From Bacteroidales bacterium UBA2287 (lineage in GTDB: Bacteria; Bacteroidota; Bacteroidia; Bacteroidales; Tenuifilaceae), in NCBI GenBank assembly GCA_002345675.1, contig DDWL01000021.1, positions 87,692-151,691 on the forward strand: a DNA stretch of 64,000 nt, given 5' to 3'. A program made the position numbers and the translations under genes. Of the stretch, positions 1 to 7,612 are shown piece after piece (the stretch's first letter is position 1; each line of letters begins with the position of its first letter). The notes under the pieces are model-generated. The model did no database searches. It was not told the origin of the DNA and was given only the letters and a program-made list of their open reading frames with translations.

Positions 1-849
1 CTCAAGATTTTTCTTTAAATCGAGGTCGCGCAGCTCCTTGTTAATTTTAACAAAGTCGTAAAAGTTCTGAACGTGGTGATGGTAGTTTTCCCACAAATCG
101 TTAAGATTCGACTGGGGAACAGGTCCAATTTCCCTCCAGCGCTGCTGAAGTTCGCGAAACTCTTGAAATGTTTGATTAACCGATTCGCCACGGTTTACCA
201 AGTCCTTTATTTGTTCGATTATTGCTTGCTTAACTTCGAGATTTTTTACTTTTTGCGACTCGAGATCACGGTTACTCTCCGCCTTTATGTCGCGGTACTG
301 TTTTAAAAGTTCCTTTAGTTGAGGTTCAACTGAATCTTCGGGTGCTTCGAATGCTAAAATGTCGCCACCAGCTTCAACCCATTCCTTGCGCTTGCGTTCA
401 ACTTCAGCTTTATGTTTTTTGTAAAAATTTATTTTTATGCTTTCTACTTCCGACCTTAACCTCTGAACAGGTTTTGCGTCAATAATTGCCTTTAGTGCAT
501 CGACAAGCTGCTCGCGTGTTAGCTGCGAATAGTCGGTAGTTGGCTTTGTGTCGCCAGCCTCTTCCTCCTCGTCAATATCATCAGCAATATCTTCCTCCTC
601 CGAATCGTCTACATCCATCGATTCATCATCGAGGCTTATTGGAGTAAGATCAATTGGTTCATCATCGTCGTCGGCAACCATAACAGGTTCGCTAACCGAT
701 TTGGGATTTAGCTCAATTTCATTCTCAGCAGATTCAATCTGAGTACCTTCAGCGCTGTCGAGAGTGCTGTTTTCGGGAGCATTCGTAGTATTTTCGGCAT
801 TGCCGAACTGATCGTTTCCGATCTGATCATTGTGGTTCATAGTGTCCAT
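1..849 (-). CDS. DUF349-repeat protein (3' end outside window)
   Basis: The gene runs off the left edge, so only the first 283 residues are visible. The start is ATG at 847-849, with a second in-frame ATG three codons later. Residues ~50-105 are a low-complexity acidic stretch (VADDDDEP, then many Asp/Glu/Ser). A charged helical region follows, then the start of a DUF349 repeat: RWREIGPVP at ~237, LWENYHHHV at ~252 and KINKELRD at ~268. DUF349 proteins in Bacteroidota usually carry several such helical repeats; their role is not established, so none is assigned. More repeats probably lie beyond the edge. No partner gene is visible on the same strand; hsp20 next door has its own start region. 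Confidence 0.85.
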   Translation of the reverse strand, partial: MDTMNHNDQIGNDQFGNAENTTNAPENSTLDSAEGTQIESAENEIELNPKSVSEPVMVADDDDEPIDLTPISLDDESMDVDDSEEEDIADDIDEEEEAGDTKPTTDYSQLTREQLVDALKAIIDAKPVQRLRSEVESIKINFYKKHKAEVERKRKEWVEAGGDILAFEAPEDSVEPQLKELLKQYRDIKAESNRDLESQKVKNLEVKQAIIEQIKDLVNRGESVNQTFQEFRELQQRWREIGPVPQSNLNDLWENYHHHVQNFYDFVKINKELRDLDLKKNLE

Positions 850-1049
850 CTTTCTGTTGTTAATTTGCCTAAAGGCAAAAATGCATTAAATTTTAACGCT
901 TTTTCGAAGCTACGAAAATACTTATTATGCGTTAATACTCAAACTATTTTATTTAAAAATGTAAATATAGTGCGAAATGAACAAAACAAAAGCGACTCGC
1001 AAATGCAAGTCGCTTTCGATATATAATTTAATACCTATTTAATATGGCA

Positions 1050-1499
1050 TTAGTTTACCTCAATTTTCTGAGGTGGACGAGGGATTGCCTCTTCGCGCTT
1101 TTGAAGCGTAAATTCAAGAATTCCATTCTCGTAACGTGCATCAATCTTCGACGAATCGATAGATTTACCTAAATTGAATGTACGAGTAAATGGTTCAATA
1201 CCAAATTCGTTACGAATGTACTTTGCTTTGGTTTCCGGTTTTTCAGTCCCTTTCGACGAAACTATAAGCGAATCGTTTTCAACTTTAATATCGAAATCGG
1301 TTCGACTGTAGCCAGGCGCAGCAAGTTGAAGGCGAAAAGCTGTTGGCTCTTCGATAATATTAACTGCAGGCATTGAACTGCACTCGTGCGCATAGCGATT
1401 GGCACTGTTTAGAAAACTATTTACGAATTCGGAGAATTCGGGCTTGTAGCTAGCCGACTGCACTCTTGAATCGGGTTTAGCAAAACGAATTAGTGTCAT
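1050..1499 (-). CDS. Hsp20 / alpha-crystallin family small heat shock protein
   Basis: This 149-residue protein has normal length for a bacterial small heat shock protein, an ATP-independent cytosolic holdase. The alpha-crystallin domain spans ~residues 45-142: it starts with AVNIIEEPTAFRLQLAAPGY, contains FDIKVENDSLIVSS and FTRTFNLG, and ends with the GILEFTLQK strand (the family's GVL motif is GIL here). A short C-terminal tail includes IEV, resembling the I-x-V oligomerisation motif. ATG at 1497-1499 is the start. The gene is transcribed away from the TonB-dependent receptor at 1802; a pair of dyad repeats lies in the shared intergenic region. No CIRCE or HAIR box was seen. Confidence 0.92.
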   Translation of the reverse strand: MTLIRFAKPDSRVQSASYKPEFSEFVNSFLNSANRYAHECSSMPAVNIIEEPTAFRLQLAAPGYSRTDFDIKVENDSLIVSSKGTEKPETKAKYIRNEFGIEPFTRTFNLGKSIDSSKIDARYENGILEFTLQKREEAIPRPPQKIEVN

Positions 1500-1573
1500 A
1501 ATTTTTTAGTTTTAAGAGTTAGTACTTTAATTTCGAAATCGTATTTTTCGAAAAATGTACCAAATTAAAAAAC

Positions 1574-1618
1574 ATGCCATATTGGCGTTACAATGGCAAC
1601 ACAAATGCCATATTGGCG
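1574..1618. promoter_or_regulatory. Two 14-bp direct repeats with internal dyad (operator-like)
   Basis: The sequence ATGCCATATTGGCG occurs at 1574-1587 and again, identical, at 1605-1618, 31 bp apart (about three helical turns). Each copy contains the dyad GCCA-TAT-TGGC. They lie in the divergent region between hsp20 (start 1499) and the TonB-dependent receptor (start 1802). Two identical symmetric sites on the same DNA face suggest binding by a dimeric regulator. Which gene they control is not known; this is inference from spacing and symmetry only. Confidence 0.4.
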
Positions 1619-1801
1619 CTATATTACTTGATCTTTTTTACATTACCAATATATAATATTGATATACTGAACTTTATGCAATTAGTTCAACGATTCATTA
1701 ACTTAATTATAAATGCAATACTTAATTCAATTATTTTTGAGCACAATTTTAAAAAGCAATTGCTGTTTACTATAGCATACAAAAACTGCGCTTTAGGTAA
1801 T

Positions 1802-4306
1802 ATGAACCATAATACACATAGGCAAATTTCATTTTCAACTACGATATTATTTCGAAATATCGCTTTACTTCTTATACTTTTATTTTTCGGCTCATCAATT
1901 ATGTTTGCCCAAACAATGGGCAGAATTAGTGGAACAATTACAAATACCATTGGAGAACCAGTACCCTATGCAAATATTAGCGTAGCTGCTAACGCCATAG
2001 GAACATCGAGCAGTATAGACGGCAAATACCAATTACTTGTTCCAGCAGTCGATTCGGTTCAAATTCTTTTCTCGAGCCTTGGGTACTCTTCGAAAACAAT
2101 TACTATAAAGCTAAAAGCAAACGAGAAAAAGCAGCTCGACATACTTCTCGAAACCGACCTTAAGGCGCTTGAGGCCGTTTCGATAATTGCAACGCAAAAG
2201 CAATTTGGAAACATTGAGCGAATTGAACACCGCGATATAAAGTTTATTCCAAATGCTTCGGGCAGCTTCGAGGCCATACTAAAGTCGATGCCAGGTGTTG
2301 CTTCGGCCAACGAGCTTAGCTCGCAGTACTCGGTTCGCGGTGGTAACTTCGACGAAAATTTAGTTTACGTTAACGACGTAGAAATTTATCGCCCCTTTTT
2401 AATTCGCTCGGGGCAACAGGAAGGATTAAGCTTTGTAAACTCCGACATGGTTGAGTCGGTCGAATTTTCGGCAGGTGGGTTTAACGCCGAATTTGGCGAC
2501 AAAATGTCGTCGGTACTAAATATTCGCTACCGCAAACCAACCACAAACGCTGCAAAAGCCGAGATGAGCCTCCTTGGTACTTCGGCACTTGCCGAGGGAT
2601 CGCTTTTTAAAGGGCAATTTACGCATCTTACTGGAGTTCGCTATAAAACATCGCAGTACCTTTTAGGTACACTCGACGACAAGGGCGACTATAACCCTTC
2701 ATTTATTGATGTTCAGAGCAACCTTACATGGAAACTTTCCAATAGTTTTCAGCTAACATTTCTTGGAAACTTTGCCCGTAACAACTACCATTTTGTACCG
2801 CAAACCCGCGAAACCCGCTTTGGAACATTTACCAACGCTCTTCAGCTTAAAGTTTTTTACGAAGGGCAAGAGCTAAACAGATTCGAAACTATGCAAACTT
2901 CGCTGGGAGCCGAATACCGCCCTTCGGAGGAACTGTTTATAAAGATTAGTGCCGGCAATTACCTCGCTCGCGAATCGGAAACATTCGATGTATTTGGGCA
3001 GTATTTACTTAACGAACTCGACAACTCATTGGGCTCGTCGACCTACGGCGATAGCCTTATAAACGTTGGCATTGGTGGATTTATGAACCATGCCCGTAAC
3101 TTTCTTGATGCCAACTTTTCAAGGGTCGAGCATATTGGTTCGTACGTAACTGCCTCTACGAGGTTAAAATGGGGATTGCGGTTTCAGCATGAACTAATTG
3201 ACGATGAAATAAGCGAATGGGAACTTATCGACTCATCGGGTTACTCAATTCCTTACAACGCTCAACAGCTGAACCTCTCCTATTCGTTAAAGTCGAAAAA
3301 CACTACTTCATCGAAACGTTACTCGGGATTTATTCAAGAATCGATAAAATTCAGCTTGGCAAGTTTGCAGCTGTCGCTAACGGCAGGAGTTCGTTTAGCA
3401 TACTGGGATTTGAATAAACAGATGAACTTTAGTCCAAGAGCATCGATTTTAGGTAAATTCGAAGATTACGAAAGGGTATCGTTTCACCTTTCGGGGGGTT
3501 ACTACCACCAACCACCAATATATAAAGAGATACGAACACCACAAGGAACCATTAATAAAAATGCAAAGGCGCAGGAATCGGTTCATATTGTGGTAGGCTC
3601 AGAATACCAATTCGAATCATGGAATCGACCCTTTAAATTTCAAGCAGAAATTTACTACAAAGAACTTAAAAATATTATTCCCTATAAAATTGAAAATGTT
3701 CGTATTAGGTACGCAGGCGAGAACATAGCCGTTGGGTACGCGCAGGGAATCGACCTAAAAATTAACGGCGAGTTTGTTAAGGATGCACAGTCGTGGGCCA
3801 GTCTTTCGTATATGCAAACATTCGAGGATATTGCCAACGATTCGTACGTTAACAACAATGGCGAAACGGTTTACCCAGGATACTACGCTCGACCAACCGA
3901 CCAACGAATTGGGGTTGGCGTTTTCTTTCAGGATTACCTACCAAACCGTCCTAACATTAGAGTACACCTTAGCGGGCACTACGGAACTGGCCTTCCGTTC
4001 ACATTTCCAAAAACCGAACGCTACGACCTAATAAACCGAATGCCTTCGTATAAAAGAGTAGATATGGGATTTACAGCAATTCTAAAGGAGTACAACCATA
4101 AGTCGATTAAAAAACTCGAAAGCATAACTTGGCTAAAAAGTTTATGGTTTGGAGCCGAAATTTTTAACCTTTTCGACTTTAGTAATACCGTGTCGTACCT
4201 TTGGGTGCAAACCGTTGGCAACCAAAGCAACCAAGCGGGTTTGTATGCCGTTCCAAACTACCTTACCTCCAGGAGAATTAATGTTAAGCTAACGGCATCG
4301 TTTTAG
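1802..4306 (+). CDS. TonB-dependent receptor with carboxypeptidase-D-like N-terminus
   Basis: An outer-membrane receptor of 834 residues. The ATG at 1802 is preferred over an in-frame ATG at 1574, because a clean signal peptide follows it (hydrophobic core ILLLIL-type run ending IMFAQ) and the upstream extension covers the intergenic repeats. After cleavage comes a CarboxypepD_reg-like domain (GRISGTITNTIGEPVPYANI, SSIDGKYQL; ~residues 38-115), then the plug (~135-240; YSVRGGNFDENLVYVNDVEIY) and a long beta-barrel ending in an aromatic/basic terminal strand (RRINVKLTASF). The plug-and-barrel layout indicates TonB/ExbBD-energised import; the substrate cannot be told from sequence. There is no SusD partner, so it is not a classic SusCD unit. 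It is monocistronic, followed by a 500-bp repeat-rich gap. Confidence 0.88.
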   Translation: MNHNTHRQISFSTTILFRNIALLLILLFFGSSIMFAQTMGRISGTITNTIGEPVPYANISVAANAIGTSSSIDGKYQLLVPAVDSVQILFSSLGYSSKTITIKLKANEKKQLDILLETDLKALEAVSIIATQKQFGNIERIEHRDIKFIPNASGSFEAILKSMPGVASANELSSQYSVRGGNFDENLVYVNDVEIYRPFLIRSGQQEGLSFVNSDMVESVEFSAGGFNAEFGDKMSSVLNIRYRKPTTNAAKAEMSLLGTSALAEGSLFKGQFTHLTGVRYKTSQYLLGTLDDKGDYNPSFIDVQSNLTWKLSNSFQLTFLGNFARNNYHFVPQTRETRFGTFTNALQLKVFYEGQELNRFETMQTSLGAEYRPSEELFIKISAGNYLARESETFDVFGQYLLNELDNSLGSSTYGDSLINVGIGGFMNHARNFLDANFSRVEHIGSYVTASTRLKWGLRFQHELIDDEISEWELIDSSGYSIPYNAQQLNLSYSLKSKNTTSSKRYSGFIQESIKFSLASLQLSLTAGVRLAYWDLNKQMNFSPRASILGKFEDYERVSFHLSGGYYHQPPIYKEIRTPQGTINKNAKAQESVHIVVGSEYQFESWNRPFKFQAEIYYKELKNIIPYKIENVRIRYAGENIAVGYAQGIDLKINGEFVKDAQSWASLSYMQTFEDIANDSYVNNNGETVYPGYYARPTDQRIGVGVFFQDYLPNRPNIRVHLSGHYGTGLPFTFPKTERYDLINRMPSYKRVDMGFTAILKEYNHKSIKKLESITWLKSLWFGAEIFNLFDFSNTVSYLWVQTVGNQSNQAGLYAVPNYLTSRRINVKLTASF

Positions 4307-4365
4307 AGTTTCTAAAGAAAGTTTTCAGTACAACAAGTATAGAATTATGGGTTGTTAACTTCTAA

Positions 4366-4479
4366 GAAACTGTTTAAGTTTTTATTAATATTCTGGTTTT
4401 CAATTGCCCACGCCCCGATAATTATCGGGGCGTGGGCAATTATCAGAGCATTTCTAATGAATAAAATTTAAACAGTTTC
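4366..4479. mobile_element. MITE-like element with 40-bp perfect palindrome
   Basis: Non-coding. Terminal inverted repeats of about 22-25 bp (left from 4366, GAAACTGTTTAAGTTTT; right end at 4479 reading the reverse complement GAAACTGTTTAAATTTT) flank a perfect 40-bp palindrome at 4402-4441 whose core is CCCCGATAATTATCGGGG. Both ends are followed by the same direct triplet TAA (4363-4365 and 4480-4482), as expected for a 3-bp target duplication. No transposase is encoded. The palindrome could also act as a transcription end for the receptor gene, although it lacks a T-run. Confidence 0.5.
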
Positions 4480-4516
4480 TAATAAAATTTGCAGGGAAAT
4501 TGCATTTAAAAAAAAC

Positions 4517-4663
4517 TGTCCCGTAGGGACAAAATATTGGTAGATGGTGCTAAATAAACCAATTTCACTGTGCCGTTAGGCACAGAATATTCCGTACCTA
4601 GCGGCACGGTGTTATTTTTATTTATTTGAGTCCTACCGATATTATGTCCCTAGCGGGACATAA
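4517..4663. repeat. REP-like cluster of four short GC-rich hairpins
   Basis: Four hairpins stand in a row in AT-rich DNA: TGTCCC-GTA-GGGACA (4517-4531), CTGTGCC-GTTA-GGCACAG (4568-4585), CCGTACC-TAGC-GGCACGG (4592-4609, one mismatch) and TTATGTCCC-TAGC-GGGACATAA (4642-4663). First and fourth share the GTCCC/GGGAC stem; second and third share the TGCC/GGCA stem, giving two alternating families. This resembles clustered REP sequences. No adjacent RAYT (TnpA-REP) gene is seen. Together with the MITE-like element it accounts for most of the gap 4307-4806. Confidence 0.55.
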
Positions 4664-4726
4664 AAAACAAGGACGAAAATTCTAATTAGTTTACAAATAG
4701 ATTATACAAAGCAATTATAAAATGCG

Positions 4727-4757
4727 TTTGCTATGGTTGAAGTTTGTTGTATTTTTG
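4727..4757 (+). promoter_or_regulatory. Bacteroidota-type promoter for the LytS-like kinase
   Basis: TTTG at 4727-4730, exactly 19 bp, then TATTTTTG at 4750-4757. This matches the Bacteroidota housekeeping consensus TTTG-N19-TAnnTTTG. Transcription would start near 4764, about 43 bp before the kinase ATG at 4807. Confidence 0.6.
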
Positions 4758-4806
4758 CTTGTATCGCTCCAATATGCTACCTTGCGTTCAATTAAATAGT
4801 TAATCC

Positions 4807-5547
4807 ATGTGGGGCTATATACTTTTTAGCATTATTTTTATTTCACTAATAGTATACATTCGCATTCAGCGCTCAGCTTACTTAAAACACATAAGTGCAC
4901 TTGAGCAACGACTGCTGCTTTCGCAAATGAACCCGCACTTTGTTTTTAACTCCCTAACGGCCATTCAAAGTTACATTTTCAGAAACGATGCCTATACCGC
5001 TGGCAAATACATGTCGAGCTTTGCAAAACTCGTTCGACTTGTTTTGGAAAACTCGCGCGAGGAGCAAATTCCCATTTCAAAAGAAATTGAAACTTTGAGG
5101 TACTATCTTCTTTTACAAGAACTTAGGTTTGAAGGGAAATTCGATTACAACATTGACGTAGACCCCGACATTGCAGTCGATCAAATAACCGTTCCACCAA
5201 TGCTTGCCCAGCCATTTATCGAAAACGCCATTGAACATGGCATAATTCACCTAAGTAGAAAGGGATTAATAACAATTCGCTTTATACTAAAGGGTTCGGC
5301 GCTAATTATTGAAATTGAGGATAATGGCATTGGCATTGAAAAATCGTCGCAGCATAGCCAACACAAGTGGAACGAGCACCAATCGCTTGCGACAAAAATA
5401 ACCAAGGAACGTATTAAGAACATTAAGAGTAGTTCAAAAATTGAAGTAAAAATGGAGATAATTGACCTTTCGGAGAACTCAGATTTACAACAAAAAGGCA
5501 CAATAATTCGGTTTACGCTTCCAGTTACATTAGCAACAGCAGGTTAA
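4807..5547 (+). CDS. LytS-family sensor histidine kinase (short form)
   Basis: This 246-residue protein has one N-terminal membrane helix (~residues 3-19) and then goes directly into a His_kinase (PF06580-type) domain: LLLSQMNPHFVFNSL with phospho-acceptor His44. A HATPase domain follows (PMLAQPFIENAIEHGI, IEDNGIGIE). Most kinases of this type in Bacteroidota carry a large periplasmic propeller or several membrane helices; this one has almost no sensor region, so it may sense through the membrane helix or a partner. It sits 4 bp before the LytTR regulator at 5552, forming a cognate two-component pair driven by the promoter at 4727-4757. Confidence 0.88.
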   Translation: MWGYILFSIIFISLIVYIRIQRSAYLKHISALEQRLLLSQMNPHFVFNSLTAIQSYIFRNDAYTAGKYMSSFAKLVRLVLENSREEQIPISKEIETLRYYLLLQELRFEGKFDYNIDVDPDIAVDQITVPPMLAQPFIENAIEHGIIHLSRKGLITIRFILKGSALIIEIEDNGIGIEKSSQHSQHKWNEHQSLATKITKERIKNIKSSSKIEVKMEIIDLSENSDLQQKGTIIRFTLPVTLATAG

Positions 5548-5551
5548 GTAT

Positions 5552-6310
5552 ATGATTAGAGCAATAGTAATTGACGATGAGCCAAAAGCACGCGAAACAA
5601 TAATAAGCATGCTTGCAATTTATTGTCCTACAGTTAAGGTTGTTGGACAGGCTTGGAGTGTAGAAACTGGCTATAATTTAATTAACGATGTTAAACCTGA
5701 GGTTGTATTTCTCGACATTCAGATGCCCGATGGTAGCGGGTTCGATTTGCTTAAACGGTTTAGCGATATTTTTTTTCGGTTCGTAATTATTACAGCCTAC
5801 CAAGAGCATGCCATTAAGGCATTTAAATTTAGCGCCATCGACTTTATACTTAAGCCAATAGACCCAGGCGATCTCTTAAATTCGGTTGAAAAACTATCGG
5901 AACAAATTCAGAGCGAAGTTATAAATCAAAAATTTAGTGCCTTTATCGAAAACATTGAATCGCCCAGTGGTGTACCCAAAAAAATTCTTCTTAAAACGGT
6001 CGAATCGGCAATAGTAGCGGATACATCGACCATAATTCGCTGCGAATCGCAAAGCAACTATACCCTTTTCTACTTTTGCAATAAGCCCAAACTTCTTGTA
6101 TCGAAAACCCTAAAAGAGTTCGAAGAACTCTTATCGTCGTCGGGATTTGTTCGAACCCATCAATCGCATTTAGTTAATTTAAACTACGTAACATCGTTCA
6201 ATAACTTACCCGAAAGCCATTTAGTACTAATTGATGGCACTATAATTCCAGTTGCTGTTCGAAAAAGGGAAACCGTTGAAGAGATTGTTAAAAAGAGGCT
6301 TAAAACTTAG
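5552..6310 (+). CDS. LytTR-family response regulator
   Basis: This 252-residue protein has a receiver domain (~residues 3-120) with acidic pocket DDE at 8-10, phospho-acceptor Asp55 in VFLDIQMPDG, Thr at VIITAYQ and Lys in ILKPID. A LytTR DNA-binding domain follows (~145-250; IIRCESQSNYTLFY, SSSGFVRTHQSHLVNL). It is transcribed 4 bp after its presumed kinase. Targets are unknown; the DUF1573 gene 142 bp downstream is a candidate by position only. Confidence 0.9.
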   Translation: MIRAIVIDDEPKARETIISMLAIYCPTVKVVGQAWSVETGYNLINDVKPEVVFLDIQMPDGSGFDLLKRFSDIFFRFVIITAYQEHAIKAFKFSAIDFILKPIDPGDLLNSVEKLSEQIQSEVINQKFSAFIENIESPSGVPKKILLKTVESAIVADTSTIIRCESQSNYTLFYFCNKPKLLVSKTLKEFEELLSSSGFVRTHQSHLVNLNYVTSFNNLPESHLVLIDGTIIPVAVRKRETVEEIVKKRLKT

Positions 6311-6452
6311 TTCAATAGTGTACTTTTACAGCTAAAAGAGTTCATAAATAAAATAGGAACAGAATTTGTTTTTCAAGTAATTCCAAATTTATAATTTTAC
6401 CCGCAACAAATTAAACTATAACCATCGCATTAAACACATAATTCTTACTAAA

Positions 6453-7538
6453 ATGAAAACAGTTTTAAGTTTTACAACCGCAATTCTTCTTTCGTTAACA
6501 CTATTTTCGCAAACCAATCCATCGTTAGTTGAATTCCCTGTTAGCGATTACAATTTTGGTGTAATTACCGAAGAAGGCGGAAGCGTTTCGTACAGCTTTG
6601 AGGTTATTAACGGAGGAACATCGCCACTAATTATTTCGCGAGTAGCCACATCGTGTGGTTGCACAACACCCGAATGGACAAAGGAACCCATTGCCCCCAT
6701 GAGCAAAGGTGTAATAAAGGCTATTTACGACCCAAAAGGTCGCCCTGGCCCATTTAACAAAACCATTACGGTGTACACCAACGTAAATCCTGCTGGAACA
6801 GTATTAACAATTCGCGGACAAGTAACACCCCGTAAAAAAACAGCAGAAGACACATACCGCAGAAGGCTTAACGACCTTGGGCTGTCGGCAACTCACTTAA
6901 ATGTTAACCGTGTATTTGTAAACCAAACCGTTACCGATACAATTGGCGTTTATAACTTTGGGGCAAACCCAATTAAATTAACCTTTAATGGAATTCCTAG
7001 CCACTTAACGGTTGAGGTTGTACCCGAAACCTTAAAACCACAGCAGCAAGGAAAAATAACCATTACTTTCGACTCGAATAAGCGAAATGAATGGGGTTTT
7101 GTTGTTGACCGCTTTAGCGTTTTAGTGAATAACGAAACGCCTCAGAATAACTTAATTAGCGTTAGCGCTAACATTGAGGAAGATTTCTCGAAATTTACCG
7201 ACGAACAGCTAATAAACTCACCAAAAATTTCGTTTGTTGAGTTGAACAAAGATTTTGGCAATGTTAAGGAGGGTGAAAGCATTAACCACGAATTTGTGTT
7301 TAGCAATACTGGTAAAAGCGATTTAATAATTAGGAAAATTAAAGCTAGCTGCGGATGCACAACTGTAAATCCAAAGGTTACTATTATTAAGCCCGGCGAA
7401 TCGAGTTCGCTATCGGCAACTTTTCGCACCAGTGGATTTACTGGTCGTCAGAGCAAAAGCATAACCGTTATTACAAACGACCCAAAAAATTCAACACAAA
7501 CGCTTCGACTTTCGGGAACAGTTACAAAAGAAGAATAA
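6453..7538 (+). CDS. Secreted DUF1573-domain protein
   Basis: 361 residues with an N-terminal signal peptide (MKTVLSFTTAILLSLTLFSQ). Two DUF1573 domains are evident: residues ~25-125 (YNFGVITEEGGSVSYSFEV, SCGCTTPEW) and ~262-358 (KDFGNVKEGESINHEFVF, ASCGCTTVNP). Both carry the family's SCGCT motif. The ~130-255 stretch between them is a further Ig-like beta domain. DUF1573 proteins in Bacteroidota are exported and of unknown function. The gene is monocistronic and ends at a strong bidirectional terminator. Confidence 0.88.
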   Translation: MKTVLSFTTAILLSLTLFSQTNPSLVEFPVSDYNFGVITEEGGSVSYSFEVINGGTSPLIISRVATSCGCTTPEWTKEPIAPMSKGVIKAIYDPKGRPGPFNKTITVYTNVNPAGTVLTIRGQVTPRKKTAEDTYRRRLNDLGLSATHLNVNRVFVNQTVTDTIGVYNFGANPIKLTFNGIPSHLTVEVVPETLKPQQQGKITITFDSNKRNEWGFVVDRFSVLVNNETPQNNLISVSANIEEDFSKFTDEQLINSPKISFVELNKDFGNVKEGESINHEFVFSNTGKSDLIIRKIKASCGCTTVNPKVTIIKPGESSSLSATFRTSGFTGRQSKSITVITNDPKNSTQTLRLSGTVTKEE

Positions 7539-7553
7539 CATTAGCATACTTTT

Positions 7554-7600
7554 AAACAGCGAAGCGGCTTCCCGTTAATTGGGAAGCCGCTTCGCTGTTT
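7554..7600. terminator. Bidirectional rho-independent terminator
   Basis: A perfect 20-bp stem (7554-7573 with 7581-7600, starting AAACAGCGAAGCGGC) and a 7-nt loop, with T-rich flanks on both strands. It lies between the convergent DUF1573 gene and the acyl-CoA synthetase gene and serves both. Confidence 0.85.
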
Positions 7601-7612
7601 AATTACTTCATA

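Noticed and set aside
1574..1801. N-terminal extension of the TonB-dependent receptor from an ATG at 1574
   Set aside because: It would put 76 residues before a clean signal peptide and would translate the dyad repeats; the ATG at 1802 is far better.
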